Shown in pieces: positions 1-8,951 of a stretch of 64,000 nt of DNA. Made by a program: the position numbers and the translations under genes. Source of the DNA: an uncultured Caulobacterales bacterium (lineage in GTDB: Bacteria; Pseudomonadota; Alphaproteobacteria; Caulobacterales; Maricaulaceae); assembly GCA_937929915.1 (NCBI GenBank), contig CALFUN010000005.1:1-64000 (forward strand), given 5' to 3'. The notes under the pieces are model-generated. The model saw only the letters and a program-made list of their open reading frames with translations. It was not told where the DNA came from and did not search any database. How positions within the stretch are numbered: the stretch's first letter is position 1; the number at the start of each line of letters is the position of its first letter.

Positions 1-563
1 TTCTCGCCTAGCCGCCCGAACACAAGCTGGGCAGTTGATATGAGCTATATCTGGACGAAGGAAGGCTGGCTTTACTTGGCCGTGGTTATGGATTTATATT
101 CCAGTCCATTGTCGGATGGTCTGCCGGCCCTCGCATAAAGACCACCCTGCCGCTGGAGGCCTTAAATCGTGCGATAGCTCTGCGCCGACCGACACCAGGG
201 CTGATACACCATTCAGACCGCGGTTCTCAGTATTGCGCCTATGAATACAGAAATTGCCTGAAAGAAATAGGCGCCGTAGTATCGATGTCAAGCAAAGGCA
301 ATTGTTATGATAACGCCGTCGTCGAGACGTTTTTCAAGACCCTAAAGTCTGAGCTTGTATGGCGCATGACATTCCATTCCAGAGCGCAGGCCTTATCCGA
401 AATCGGTCAATATATCGACGGCTTCTACAATCCCGTCAGGCGGCACTCAGCCTGCGCATATACAAGTCCAATAAAATATGAGATGATGAAAAACCAAGCC
501 CAAACACTCTCCACTTTAGTGAAGCAAGTCCATGCAGATGAAGCGGCGTGGCGTAGAGGCTAA
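1..563 (+). pseudogene. IS3-family transposase (OrfB), 5' truncated by window and frameshifted
   Basis: This is a remnant of the catalytic half of an IS3-family DDE transposase. From base 1 one frame reads SPSRPN then [18 protein letters not shown], whose D (37-39) fits the first catalytic Asp, and continues to MDLYS. A base appears to be missing at about 103-107, because the homologous reading (SIVGWSAGP) resumes in another frame. That frame runs through HSDRGSQY (second Asp), NCYDNAVVETFF (catalytic Glu) and YTSPIKYE to a stop at 561-563. All three DDE positions survive but lie in two frames, so the enzyme is probably dead unless the shift is a sequencing error. OrfA and the left end lie outside the window. 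The right inverted repeat falls inside the last codons, as in several IS3 elements. Confidence 0.85.
510..532. repeat. Candidate right terminal inverted repeat of the IS3 element
   Basis: Read on the minus strand this segment begins TGGACTTGCTTC and ends AAGTGGA. That is the TGGACT...AGTGGA form common at the tips of IS3-family elements. It sits just where transposase-like sequence stops and recombinase-like sequence starts, so base 532 is the likely right edge of the element. The left copy is outside the window, so the pairing cannot be checked here. Confidence 0.6.
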
Positions 564-873
564 ACTGATTATTGGGGGCGTCGCATTAGGTCAACTAGAT
601 CCTGAACTTATTAATGTAATCGCTAAAGCGCGAGAGTGGTATGACGGCCTTAAGAAAGGTCAATACACATCTCAGTTGGAAATTGCATCGAAATACAATC
701 TCCACAAATCAGATGTTAGTCGAATCTTGAACCTAACGTTCCTGTCCCCGAAAATCATTAGGGCCATTATATCAGGTTCTCACCCTGTAGATATGACAGT
801 TAAATCTCTAAAGACTGTCTCGGCTAAACTTCCTATAAGCTGGGATGATCAGGCTCATATGCTCGGCATGTAA
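533..873 (+). pseudogene. C-terminal stub of a serine recombinase, cut by the IS
   Basis: About 110 codons in an open frame starting KRRGVEAKLIIGG and continuing with a helix-turn-helix-like segment (TSQLEIASKYNLHKSDVSRIL). The tail is rich in leucine and isoleucine and ends in WDDQAHMLGM. This pattern matches the C-terminal DNA-binding tail of large serine recombinases common in alphaproteobacteria (family assignment by recognition). The catalytic resolvase domain is absent. An in-frame stop at 520-522 lies inside the IS, so there is no continuous upstream reading. The simplest reading is that the IS inserted into a recombinase gene and left this 3' fragment. The ATG at 532 is an accidental start created at the junction. 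Confidence 0.65.
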
Positions 874-912
874 AGCTAATAGCTCTTCTACTAAATCATA
901 CTGAACGCGTTG

Positions 913-929
913 ATCCCAAATATTGGGAT
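913..929. repeat. Short perfect inverted repeat, 7-base arms
   Basis: ATCCCAA, three bases, TTGGGAT. It lies in the 200-base stretch between the recombinase stub and the tRNA gene, where I see no gene. It could be a recombinase-related site or chance. Confidence 0.3.
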
Positions 930-1073
930 ATGAGACGCACGCCAAAATAGCCCTAAAGATCGGCCAATATGCGTCTCTTATGGCGTCTCTACTCCAGCCA
1001 TATCGAGCTAAGTCCCCGTTACTAGGGAGCTTTCTATGCGACGGTATTAAAGTGGCAAAAAACGCAGGGTGCC

Positions 1074-1150
1074 TGGTAGGGGGAGAGGGACTCGAACCCC
1101 CAACCAATCGGTTATGAGCCGACGGCTCTAACCAATTGAGCTATCCCCCC
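1074..1150 (-). tRNA. tRNA with CAT anticodon (elongator Met, or Ile2 if lysidine-modified)
   Basis: The minus strand folds as a complete 77-base cloverleaf. The acceptor is GGGGGGA pairing with TCCCCCT (first pair G-T), and the D arm is GCTC/GAGC. The anticodon loop CTCATAA is held by a GTCGG/CCGAT stem, the T loop is TTCGAGT, the discriminator is A, and CCA is encoded. The anticodon is CAT. The lack of initiator features (three consecutive G-C pairs in the anticodon stem, unpaired 1-72) argues against tRNA-fMet. Elongator Met and Ile2 cannot be separated with certainty by eye. The neighbouring recombinase stub fits the habit of mobile elements of collecting beside tRNA genes. Confidence 0.93.
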
Positions 1151-1220
1151 TGGTCAGTCGTCACCATATGGCGTGAAATGGCCGCGCTTTCAACACTGAA
1201 AATCGCTTTATTGCAGTTTT

Positions 1221-2696
1221 CTAAGCCTCTTCATGAGACAGAGTGCGCTTCACAGCAATTTGCCAGCCTGCCAGAGCCGTCTCTCTTGCGGCTTCATCCA
1301 TATTGGGCGTAAATTCACGCGCGCATTGCCAATTATCCGCCACATCCGAGAGCGAGCTATATAAGCCTGCCCCGAGCCCCGCCAAATAAGCTGCGCCGAG
1401 CGCCGTTGTTTCAACAATGGTTGGCCGCAAGACAGTTATATCAAGAACATCTGAGAGGTAGCCGAGCATCCAGTTATTATTCGACATCCCGCCATCCACC
1501 CGCAAAGCCGTTGGGGTCACGCCATCATCGGCCATAGCTTTGAGCAGATCATATGTCTGGTAAACAACGCTCTCGACAGCCGCGCGAATAATATGCTTAC
1601 GGCCTGTATCGCGGGTCATACCGTAAATCGCGCCGCGTGCATCCGGGTCCCAATGCGGCGCGCCAAGCCCTGTAAAAGCAGGCACAAGATACACCCCATT
1701 TGTATCCGCCAAGCTCGCACATATGGCTTCGCTATCTTCGGCCTGATCTATAATTTTAATCCCGTCACGCAACCATTGCATTGACGCGCCTGCCATAAAG
1801 ATTGAGCCTTCTAGCGCATAGCTTGTCTTGCCGTTAATCCGAAACCCGACCGTGGATAGCAGACGGTTATTAGACGTTACGCAATCATCGCCCGTATTGA
1901 GGATAACAAAGCAGCCTGTACCGTAAGTGCTTTTAATATCGCCCTTTTCAAAACAGGCTTGACCAATCGCCGCTGCTTGCTGATCGCCGGCCACCCCGCG
2001 AATGGGGATAGGCTCACCGAGTAATTCGCATATACCGTAATCATCCGCGCAATCTTTGACCTCTGGCAATATCTGCGCGGGAACATTAAACACATCCAGC
2101 AGCGCATTATCCCAGTCTTGTGTGTGGATATTAAATAGGTTCGTGCGGCTAGCATTGGTCGCATCTGTCGCATGTACGGCTCCGCGCGTTAGCCGCCAAA
2201 TCAAAAAGCTATCAACGGTACCAAACGCCAAATCTTCTGCCCGCGCACGCATATCCGTATGATCTAAAATCCACGCGCATTTGGTAGCTGAAAAATACGG
2301 ATCCAGCAAAAGCCCCGTCTTAGCATTAATTTGCGCCTCATCCATTTTCGTCGATAAATCTCGGCAAATCTGCGCTGTGCGGCGGTCTTGCCAGACAATC
2401 GCATTATACAGGCAAGCCCCTGTATTACGATCCCAGACCAATGTTGTTTCGCGTTGATTTGTAATACCAATCGCAGCAATTTTATGGCTGTTTTGCTTGG
2501 CAAACGCATAGGCCTGCTTCAGGGTCGATAAAGTTGTCTCCCAAATATCTTCAGGATTATGCTCAACCCAACCATCTTGCGGATAGATTTGCGCAAATTC
2601 CTCTTGGGCCGTGAATAAAACATCACCATTTTGCGAAAAAACTAAGGTGCGGGAACTTGTTGTTCCTTGATCTATAGAAAGAATTACAGTGTCCAT
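1221..2696 (-). CDS. glpK: Glycerol kinase
   Basis: ATP-dependent phosphorylation of glycerol to sn-glycerol 3-phosphate in the cytoplasm, the entry step of glycerol catabolism. It is a FGGY-family kinase of 491 residues, the usual length. The N-terminal phosphate-binding loop is DQGTTSS (residues 9-15), [10 protein letters not shown] follows, and the C-terminal lobe carries [13 protein letters not shown] and DGGMSNN. The start at 2696 gives the normal N-terminus [11 protein letters not shown]. An in-frame ATG 60 bases upstream would add 20 unusual residues and would put the GlpR-like operator inside the gene. It is divergent from glpD across a 106-base region holding that operator, which suggests both are repressed without glycerol 3-phosphate. 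No glycerol facilitator gene is in view. Confidence 0.97.
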   Translation of the reverse strand: MDTVILSIDQGTTSSRTLVFSQNGDVLFTAQEEFAQIYPQDGWVEHNPEDIWETTLSTLKQAYAFAKQNSHKIAAIGITNQRETTLVWDRNTGACLYNAIVWQDRRTAQICRDLSTKMDEAQINAKTGLLLDPYFSATKCAWILDHTDMRARAEDLAFGTVDSFLIWRLTRGAVHATDATNASRTNLFNIHTQDWDNALLDVFNVPAQILPEVKDCADDYGICELLGEPIPIRGVAGDQQAAAIGQACFEKGDIKSTYGTGCFVILNTGDDCVTSNNRLLSTVGFRINGKTSYALEGSIFMAGASMQWLRDGIKIIDQAEDSEAICASLADTNGVYLVPAFTGLGAPHWDPDARGAIYGMTRDTGRKHIIRAAVESVVYQTYDLLKAMADDGVTPTALRVDGGMSNNNWMLGYLSDVLDITVLRPTIVETTALGAAYLAGLGAGLYSSLSDVADNWQCAREFTPNMDEAARETALAGWQIAVKRTLSHEEA

Positions 2697-2737
2697 ATTG
2701 CTTTTTATGCCAGATGGGTGGATAGGGTCAAATTTTA

Positions 2738-2774
2738 AATGTGCGTTTTCGCACATTGATGTTAGAAAACGATA
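2738..2774. promoter_or_regulatory. Tandem GlpR-like operator between glpK and glpD
   Basis: AATGTGCG TTTT CGCACATT (2738-2757) is a perfect 8-base inverted repeat. It differs by one base per arm from the GlpR operator form ATGTTCGTTTTCGAACAT known in enterobacteria and pseudomonads. Immediately after it, 2760-2774 reads on the minus strand TATCGTTTTCTAACA, a degenerate second copy (12 of 15 bases by my count). The position between divergent glpK and glpD fits co-repression by a DeoR-family GlpR. No glpR gene lies in the window, so the regulator itself is inferred. Confidence 0.65.
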
Positions 2775-2802
2775 GTCTTAAAGGAAAATAGGTTTAAAGT
2801 CG

Positions 2803-4311
2803 ATGAGTAAAGAGGAATCAGATGTGACATATGACTTACTCATCATAGGCGGCGGTATAAATGGCACGGCCATCGCACGTGATGCCGCTGGACGGGGGCT
2901 TAAAGTGCTCTTATGCGAAAGAGACGATTTGGCCAATCATACCAGTTCATCCTCAACCAAGCTCATCCATGGCGGATTGCGCTATTTGGAATATTATGAA
3001 TTCCGCCTTGTTCGCGAAGCTTTAATCGAACGCGAAGTGCTGCTGCGTTCAGCCCCGCATATCATCTGGCCGATGCGCTTTGTCTTACCTTATGATAAAG
3101 GTCTGCGGCCAGCTTGGATGCTACGAGCAGGCTTGTTTCTTTATGACAGTCTTGGCGGGCGCGATAAATTACCTGGCACGAAAACGGTCAATCTGCATCA
3201 GGCTCCCTTTAAAGGCATCTTAGAAGACCGCCTATCAAAGGGATTTGAATATTCCGATTGCTGGGTCGAAGATGCACGGCTTGTTGTCCTCAACGCAGTT
3301 GACGCCGCCAATCGAGGCGCTGACATTCGTACGCGCACCGAAGTCCTTAGCATTGCCCAAACCGATACAGGCTATAGCGCACATATTCTTCATAAGGGCC
3401 AAACTGAAACGATTAATGCCAAAGGGATTGTAAATTCCGCGGGCCCATGGGTTGATGAAGTCCTTAAGAAGATAGAACGCAAGAAAAACGAGCAATCCGT
3501 ACGCCTTGTCAAAGGCTCGCATATTGTCACGAAACGCTTATTTGATGGCGATTTTGCTTTTATTTTCCAAAATGCCGATAATCGTATTATTTTTGCCATC
3601 CCCTATGAGCGCGATTACACCTTAATCGGCACAACAGACCAGCCTTATGATCCATCTGAAGGCCCTGTAAAAATCAGCCAAGAAGAAATTGATTACCTAT
3701 GCGAAGCTGCCTCTGAATATCTGGAAAAAGATATTAGCCCCGATGATGTGACATGGACATATTCAGGCGTTCGTCCGCTTTATGATGATAAATCAGCCAA
3801 TGCCTCCGCTGTGACGCGAGACTATGTTTTGGACATTGAAGAATTTACTGAAGGCGCGCCCTTCCTATCCATCTATGGCGGGAAAATCACAACCTCTCGC
3901 AAGCTTGCAGAACATGCCATGGAAAAACTACAAGGCTTTTACGGCTATAAAGAGAAAGGCTGGACACAAACGGCAGGCCTGCCTGGCGGCGATATTGTCA
4001 ATGCGGATTTTGAGAGCTTTTACGCGGATATGCGCGCCCGTTACAACGATATTGACGACGCTTTATTATTACGTCTTTGCCACGCTTATGGCACGCGGAT
4101 TACATTGCTGCTTGGCAAAGATTCTAGCACGGCCAAATTAGGTCAACATTTTGGGCAAGGCCTCTATCAAGCCGAAGTCGATTATCTCATAGATCATGAA
4201 TGGGCGACCCAAGCCGATGATATTATGTGGCGGCGTACGAAATTAGGCGTACATATGAGCGATGCTGAAAAAGACGCATTCACAGAATGGTTTAATGCCT
4301 ATAAGGCATAG
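2803..4311 (+). CDS. glpD: Glycerol-3-phosphate dehydrogenase, FAD-dependent
   Basis: A membrane-associated flavoenzyme that oxidises glycerol 3-phosphate to dihydroxyacetone phosphate and passes electrons to quinone. The 502 residues match the aerobic GlpD length. The N-terminal FAD-binding fold GGGINGTAIARDAAGRG (about 16-32) is clear. It is followed by the family signature NHTSSSSTKLIHGGLRYLEY and by SAGPWVDEV, GTTDQPYD and YGGKITTSRKLAEHAM. The C-terminal DAO_C domain ends near WRRTKLGVHMS. The AAGGA at about 2781 is rather far from the start codon, so the ribosome site is weak. It pairs functionally with glpK, with which it is divergent. The next gene starts two bases after its stop, so the two are very likely co-transcribed. 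Confidence 0.97.
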   Translation: MSKEESDVTYDLLIIGGGINGTAIARDAAGRGLKVLLCERDDLANHTSSSSTKLIHGGLRYLEYYEFRLVREALIEREVLLRSAPHIIWPMRFVLPYDKGLRPAWMLRAGLFLYDSLGGRDKLPGTKTVNLHQAPFKGILEDRLSKGFEYSDCWVEDARLVVLNAVDAANRGADIRTRTEVLSIAQTDTGYSAHILHKGQTETINAKGIVNSAGPWVDEVLKKIERKKNEQSVRLVKGSHIVTKRLFDGDFAFIFQNADNRIIFAIPYERDYTLIGTTDQPYDPSEGPVKISQEEIDYLCEAASEYLEKDISPDDVTWTYSGVRPLYDDKSANASAVTRDYVLDIEEFTEGAPFLSIYGGKITTSRKLAEHAMEKLQGFYGYKEKGWTQTAGLPGGDIVNADFESFYADMRARYNDIDDALLLRLCHAYGTRITLLLGKDSSTAKLGQHFGQGLYQAEVDYLIDHEWATQADDIMWRRTKLGVHMSDAEKDAFTEWFNAYKA

Positions 4312-4313
4312 CC

Positions 4314-5114
4314 ATGCTCGCTGCCCTTATACAACATGCTCAAGCGCTCAATCTTTTTGCCATATCGGGGTGGCCCGTCCCTCTCGGTCAGACTTTTTTG
4401 ACCTATATTGGGTTTACGGCTATTATTATAGGACGTTATTTTCTGATCGTTTGGCCCATTCATTGGATGTTATGGAAACGCCCCGCAGATAAGGTCAAGG
4501 CGCGCCGCTTATCCAAACGCGAGCCAAGCGCCGCTACGATACGCAATGAAATCAAGCTCTCAACAATCAGCGCCTTTATCTATGCAGCTCCCGCTGCGAT
4601 TGTTTTAGAGATGTGGAAAGCGGGCGGAACGGCTATCTATGCGGGCTTGCCGCAAGGTTTAACAGGGTGGGGCTGGATTATCGTCAGCGCGCTTATTTAC
4701 CTCTTTGCCCAAGACACATGGTTTTATTGGACGCACCGCATCATGCATCACCGTAAGCTCTTTAAATGGACGCATGAAGGCCATCACCGCTCCGTACAGC
4801 CTACGCCTTGGGCAAGTTTTTCCTTTGATGCAATCGAAGCCATAAGCGCAGCCTGGCTGCTGCCGGTCATGGCGCTATTTATTCCCATACATGTCGGAAC
4901 GGCCTTGGCGCTTTTAATGATTATGACAATTAATGCGGTCTTTAATCATGCAGGCTGGGAAGTCTATCCAGAGCGCTGGGTGCGAGGGTGGTGGGGACGG
5001 CATATTATCACTGCAAGCCACCACAATCTTCACCATACCAAATTCAAAGGCAATTACGGACTATATTTTCGGCTATGGGATAAGCTGTGCGGAACCGATA
5101 AAGGGTTGGTGTAA
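4314..5114 (+). CDS. Sterol desaturase / fatty acid hydroxylase family membrane protein
   Basis: An integral membrane di-iron oxygenase of the fatty acid hydroxylase superfamily, 266 residues. Hydrophobic segments flank the three histidine clusters that bind the iron pair: HRIMHH (141-146), HEGHH (154-158) and HHNLHH (236-241). Their order and spacing are as in the family. Bacterial members hydroxylate or desaturate lipids, carotenoids or sterol-like molecules, and the sequence does not tell which. It begins two bases after the glpD stop, so it is probably expressed with glpD. That makes a lipid substrate derived from glycerol 3-phosphate tempting but unproven. Confidence 0.88.
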   Translation: MLAALIQHAQALNLFAISGWPVPLGQTFLTYIGFTAIIIGRYFLIVWPIHWMLWKRPADKVKARRLSKREPSAATIRNEIKLSTISAFIYAAPAAIVLEMWKAGGTAIYAGLPQGLTGWGWIIVSALIYLFAQDTWFYWTHRIMHHRKLFKWTHEGHHRSVQPTPWASFSFDAIEAISAAWLLPVMALFIPIHVGTALALLMIMTINAVFNHAGWEVYPERWVRGWWGRHIITASHHNLHHTKFKGNYGLYFRLWDKLCGTDKGLV

Positions 5115-5201
5115 CTAAGCTGCAAGTCTTACGAATAAAGATAGACATTATCCCCTCCATAGCCCTAAACTCTTTACAATCATCGTGAATATGGGGACCA
5201 T

Positions 5202-8090
5202 ATGAAACATTTACGCAACCACACATCTCTCATTGTTAAAGCCTTACTGACAAGCAGCGCCGCTGCGCTCTTGATTGGCTGTTCCAATGCAGAGACGACC
5301 GTTGATAATCTCACGGCTCAATCCAATGCAAGCTCAAGCTCGACGGAACTCAACATACCTTTTGAGAAAATTACGCTAGATAATGGTCTTGATGTTATCT
5401 TCCATGTTGACCGTTCTGACCCTGTTGTTGCCATTAATTTGGCTGCCCATGTTGGCTCTGCGCGAGAAACAAAGGGACGGACTGGCTTTGCTCATTTGTT
5501 CGAGCATTTATTGTTCCTAGATTCTGAAAATCTTGGCTTTGGTGGTCTTGATGAAATGAATACACGTATTGGCGGCGAAGGCACAAATGGATTTACCACC
5601 AATGACATGACCCAATATTTCCAAGCTGTGCCAAAAGACGGGCTGGAGAAAATCATTTGGGCCGAAGCTGATAAACTCGGCTGGTTCATTAACACCGTTA
5701 GTCAAAACGTTATTGATAAAGAAAAACAAGTTGTCAAAAATGAGAAACGCCAACGTATTGACAATCAACCTTACGGGCATAATTTTTCTATTATTGGCAA
5801 AACACTCTACCCAGAAGACCATCCTTATAATTGGACAGTTATTGGTAGTCTGGCGGATCTTGACGCTGCGACATTGCAAGACACCAAAGATTTCTACGCA
5901 AAATGGTATGTGCCCAATAATGTGACGATCACCCTGTCAGGGGATTTTGATATTGATGAAGCCAAAACGCTCGTCAAAAAATATTTCGGTGAAATTCCGC
6001 GCGGCGATGACATCAAACCTTATGCTCCGCGCGCTGGTACATTGAGCGCTACGCGCAAAATCATGCATGAAGATGATTTTGCGGCCGTCCCTCGCCTAAC
6101 AATGGCCTGGCCAAGTGTCGAGCAATATCATCCTGATAGCTATGCGCTTGATATATTGATGACCTATCTTGCGGATGGCAAAAAAGCCCCCTTAGTGGAT
6201 GTATTAATTGATGAGCAGGCCCTCACATCCAATGTTGTCGCTTTTCACAATACAGCAGAAATCGCTGGAGAGCTGTACCTCATTGTTAGCCCGAATAGCG
6301 GCGAAGATATTGACGGATTACTCCCAGCTATACAGGCAGGCTTTACGCGGTTTGAAGAAAATGGCATTGCGTCCGAAGATTTAGCCCGCATTAAAGCGGC
6401 TACTGAAGTCGAATTTTACAGCCAAGTCCAAAGCGCACTTGGCAAGGCCATACAGCTCAGTGAGTATAATCTTTTCACAAATGACCCAAGTTTTTATAAA
6501 AAAGATCTCGCAGCCCGCGCAGCCGTCACTCCAGAAGACATTATGCGAGTCTATAATAAATATATAAAAGACAAGCCTTACATTGCCACAAGCTTCGTCC
6601 CAAAAGGACAACCCGAATTAGCACTTGAAGGGTCTGAAAGCGCTATAATTACTGAGGAAAAAATCATTCAAGGTGCAGAAAAAGACCTCTCAGGCTTTGA
6701 CCCAGCCGGACGGGTTTTAGACAAAACCACACCGTCATCATTTGACCGCACGGTTGAGCCTGCTTTTGGCGCGCCAGTTACATTGAAAAGTCCGAAAATC
6801 TGGCGCACGCAACTCGATAATGGCATATCAGTCTTTGGCCTGAAATCGAATGAAACCCCGCTTATTCGGTTTTCATTAGAACTTACTAGCGCTGGACAAG
6901 ACCGTTCTGATTTGGACACAATTATTGTGCCCAATTTATTGGCTGAACTTATGCTACAAGGCACAGAAACTTTAAGCGCCGAAGCATTAGAGGACGCGAT
7001 TAAAGAATTGGGCGCAGATATTACTGTACGTAGTACAAATAGCGCAACCTTGGTCAATGTCACAACATTGGCGCGAAATTTCGATAAAACATTGAACCTT
7101 GTCGAAGATATAATCACGAATCCAGGGTTTAACCAAAGTGAATTTGATATTGTAAAGCGCCGCCTGCGCAATCAATTTGACCAAGCCAAAGCCAACCCTA
7201 ATTTCATTGCCGCGCGCGAAATGGCTAAATTACGCTATCGCGCAGACCACCCTTTCCATTATAGAGATGGCGGCGACCCAGACGCGTTTGATGCGATTGC
7301 TATAGACGACCTTAAAGCGTTTCACGCAAAATATTATAGTTTTGATAAAGCCCGTCTTGCTATTGTCGGGGCCTATAATGAGGCTGCGGTGAAATCTCGT
7401 TTTAGCCAGCTTGAAACGGCGCTCAAAACATCCCCTGCAGAACCAGAAGCGCCCGCGCTAAACCCAATTACAGCGTCCAAAATCTATATGTATGATGTGC
7501 CAAAGGCCAAGCAATCCATATTAAATCTATCTCACCCCGCCTTGCCCGCCACTCACCCAGATTACGCACTCGCTGAGTCGCTTAACTATACATTGGGCAA
7601 TGTTTATACATCTAAACTCAATGGCGCTTTGCGGGTGGATAAAGGCTATACTTACGGCATTCAGTCCCGCTTTAATGGCGGCGAGACGACAGGCACATTT
7701 GGTGTCAATACATCCGTGCGCACCAATGTCACATATGAAGCCATAGACCTTATCCGTGAGATTTTAAATAATTATGGCCCAGATATGGACGCAACGGAGC
7801 TTGCAGCTTTAAAAGATGCCTTGCTGCGCGGACAAGCTTTGGGGTCAGAAACCTTACAGCAAAAATTAAATACATTACGCGAGATTATACGCTTTGATTT
7901 GCCAGATGATTTTGCTGCAAAAAACTCGGAAAAACTCAAAGCTTTGACCTTACCAAAAGCCAAAGCGCTTCTTGCAAAATATATACGGCCTGACGCGATG
8001 CGTTATGTTGTTGTCGGCGATGCCGCCACGCAAAGCGCGCGGTTAAAAGATCTTGGTTATGGCGATCCTATCTTGCTGAATCAGGAATAA
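5202..8090 (+). CDS. M16 zinc protease, double-domain, lipoprotein
   Basis: A secreted or periplasmic M16 (pitrilysin/insulinase-type) peptidase of 962 residues. The N-terminus is a lipoprotein signal ending LLIGC (Cys27). The inverted zinc motif HLFEH (98-102) is followed about 75 residues later by the ligand-containing EKQVVKNEKRQR segment. A second, homologous M16 half begins near residue 540 (RTQLDNGISVFGL) and lacks a HxxEH motif, as is normal for the non-catalytic half. The full inner-outer pair of M16 repeats in one chain is the pqqL/YmxG-like periplasmic arrangement. GGGGA with four-base spacing precedes the ATG. The gene ends at a strong bidirectional terminator shared with the DUF302 gene. 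Substrate unknown, possibly small peptides. Confidence 0.93.
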   Translation: MKHLRNHTSLIVKALLTSSAAALLIGCSNAETTVDNLTAQSNASSSSTELNIPFEKITLDNGLDVIFHVDRSDPVVAINLAAHVGSARETKGRTGFAHLFEHLLFLDSENLGFGGLDEMNTRIGGEGTNGFTTNDMTQYFQAVPKDGLEKIIWAEADKLGWFINTVSQNVIDKEKQVVKNEKRQRIDNQPYGHNFSIIGKTLYPEDHPYNWTVIGSLADLDAATLQDTKDFYAKWYVPNNVTITLSGDFDIDEAKTLVKKYFGEIPRGDDIKPYAPRAGTLSATRKIMHEDDFAAVPRLTMAWPSVEQYHPDSYALDILMTYLADGKKAPLVDVLIDEQALTSNVVAFHNTAEIAGELYLIVSPNSGEDIDGLLPAIQAGFTRFEENGIASEDLARIKAATEVEFYSQVQSALGKAIQLSEYNLFTNDPSFYKKDLAARAAVTPEDIMRVYNKYIKDKPYIATSFVPKGQPELALEGSESAIITEEKIIQGAEKDLSGFDPAGRVLDKTTPSSFDRTVEPAFGAPVTLKSPKIWRTQLDNGISVFGLKSNETPLIRFSLELTSAGQDRSDLDTIIVPNLLAELMLQGTETLSAEALEDAIKELGADITVRSTNSATLVNVTTLARNFDKTLNLVEDIITNPGFNQSEFDIVKRRLRNQFDQAKANPNFIAAREMAKLRYRADHPFHYRDGGDPDAFDAIAIDDLKAFHAKYYSFDKARLAIVGAYNEAAVKSRFSQLETALKTSPAEPEAPALNPITASKIYMYDVPKAKQSILNLSHPALPATHPDYALAESLNYTLGNVYTSKLNGALRVDKGYTYGIQSRFNGGETTGTFGVNTSVRTNVTYEAIDLIREILNNYGPDMDATELAALKDALLRGQALGSETLQQKLNTLREIIRFDLPDDFAAKNSEKLKALTLPKAKALLAKYIRPDAMRYVVVGDAATQSARLKDLGYGDPILLNQE

Positions 8091-8108
8091 ACCACACATT
8101 TTAATAAA

Positions 8109-8138
8109 GAAAAAGGCGCTCCCATAGAGCGCCTTTTC
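8109..8138. terminator. Bidirectional intrinsic terminator between the M16 and DUF302 genes
   Basis: AAAAGGCGCTC, a four- to five-base loop, then GAGCGCCTTTT. The stem is flanked by A and T runs, so it can end transcription from both convergent neighbours. Confidence 0.85.
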
Positions 8139-8156
8139 ATTACCGATAATCAGTGC

Positions 8157-8675
8157 TTATTCAGCCACAACAGAGCCAACAAGCCCTTCGAGCATTTGCG
8201 CAATATTTGGCGTCGGCAGAGCGCTCGCATCGCCTCCGTAACTCTCAACCACCGCCGCTATATTCGTATAACTGATAATGACCTGTCCATCTGTTTCAAA
8301 AACATGGATTTTCAGCGGCAATTCGATGCCCAATTCAGGGTTGCGTGCCATAAGCGGTGTACCGCCTTTGGGATTACCAAAAATAAATACTGTTGACGGC
8401 GCAAGGTCCAAACCTGCTTTTTGCGCGCCTTTTGAATGGGGAACTTCGCCAAATAGGTTTAAAGGCCGCGCACCAATCGCCTCGCGGATTTTCGCCTCCG
8501 TCACAGAAAAACTATACGGGCTTGTTTTTTGTAAAATTGTATTTGGCACAACTTGGTTCACTTTCGAATTTGACGTGTTAAAATCAGTTCTCACAGACAC
8601 GGATGGAGTCAGGCAAGCCGTTAAACTCAGCGGCAAGACCGCGCATAGAGCCGTTTTTTGCAAAATATTTGTCAT
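8157..8675 (-). CDS. DUF302 domain lipoprotein
   Basis: An exported 172-residue protein with a lipoprotein signal (lipobox SLTAC, Cys21). A DUF302 domain follows from about residue 55: YSFSVTEAKIREAIGARPLNLFGEVPHSKGAQKAGLDLAPSTVFIFGNPKGGTPLM. The conserved DUF302 features seen are the FGEVPHSxGAxxAGL and IFGNPxxGTPLM segments, and a C-terminal half about mediating partner or ligand contacts. Biochemical function is not known for the family. Convergent with the M16 protease gene and probably monocistronic. The 276 bases between it and the rpoD stop hold its promoter region and the rpoD terminator, and I see nothing else there. Confidence 0.88.
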   Translation of the reverse strand: MTNILQKTALCAVLPLSLTACLTPSVSVRTDFNTSNSKVNQVVPNTILQKTSPYSFSVTEAKIREAIGARPLNLFGEVPHSKGAQKAGLDLAPSTVFIFGNPKGGTPLMARNPELGIELPLKIHVFETDGQVIISYTNIAAVVESYGGDASALPTPNIAQMLEGLVGSVVAE

Positions 8676-8896
8676 GGTATAACCTTAATCTTAAACATCT
8701 CGCTATCGGCATTTAACGCAGTATATCACGCCAAGCCATCACCTCGTCCATGCCAAGATTATAGATAAAATGAAAGTCACCCTATTGTGAGGAAACCAAG
8801 CGTAGCAGATATGGCGCTATACGCTTCACATTTAAGGCCTACCGCAAAACTAAAACTATTCATAAATTGATAAGGGCTCATAACCCCTAGAAACAA

Positions 8897-8921
8897 TAAA
8901 AGCCGCCATATGGCAGCTTTT
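8897..8921 (-). terminator. Intrinsic terminator of rpoD
   Basis: On the minus strand AAAAGCTGCCATATGGCGGCTTTT forms a near-perfect hairpin centred on CATATG, followed by a T-rich tail. It lies about 30 bases after the rpoD stop. Confidence 0.8.
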
Positions 8922-8951
8922 ACATTATTCATACATGTCATTCTTGAAGAT

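Noticed and set aside
808..1107. Minus-strand open frame of 99 codons between the recombinase stub and the tRNA
   Set aside because: It runs through the 3' part of the tRNA gene and antisense to the recombinase tail, and shows no recognisable motif or ribosome site.
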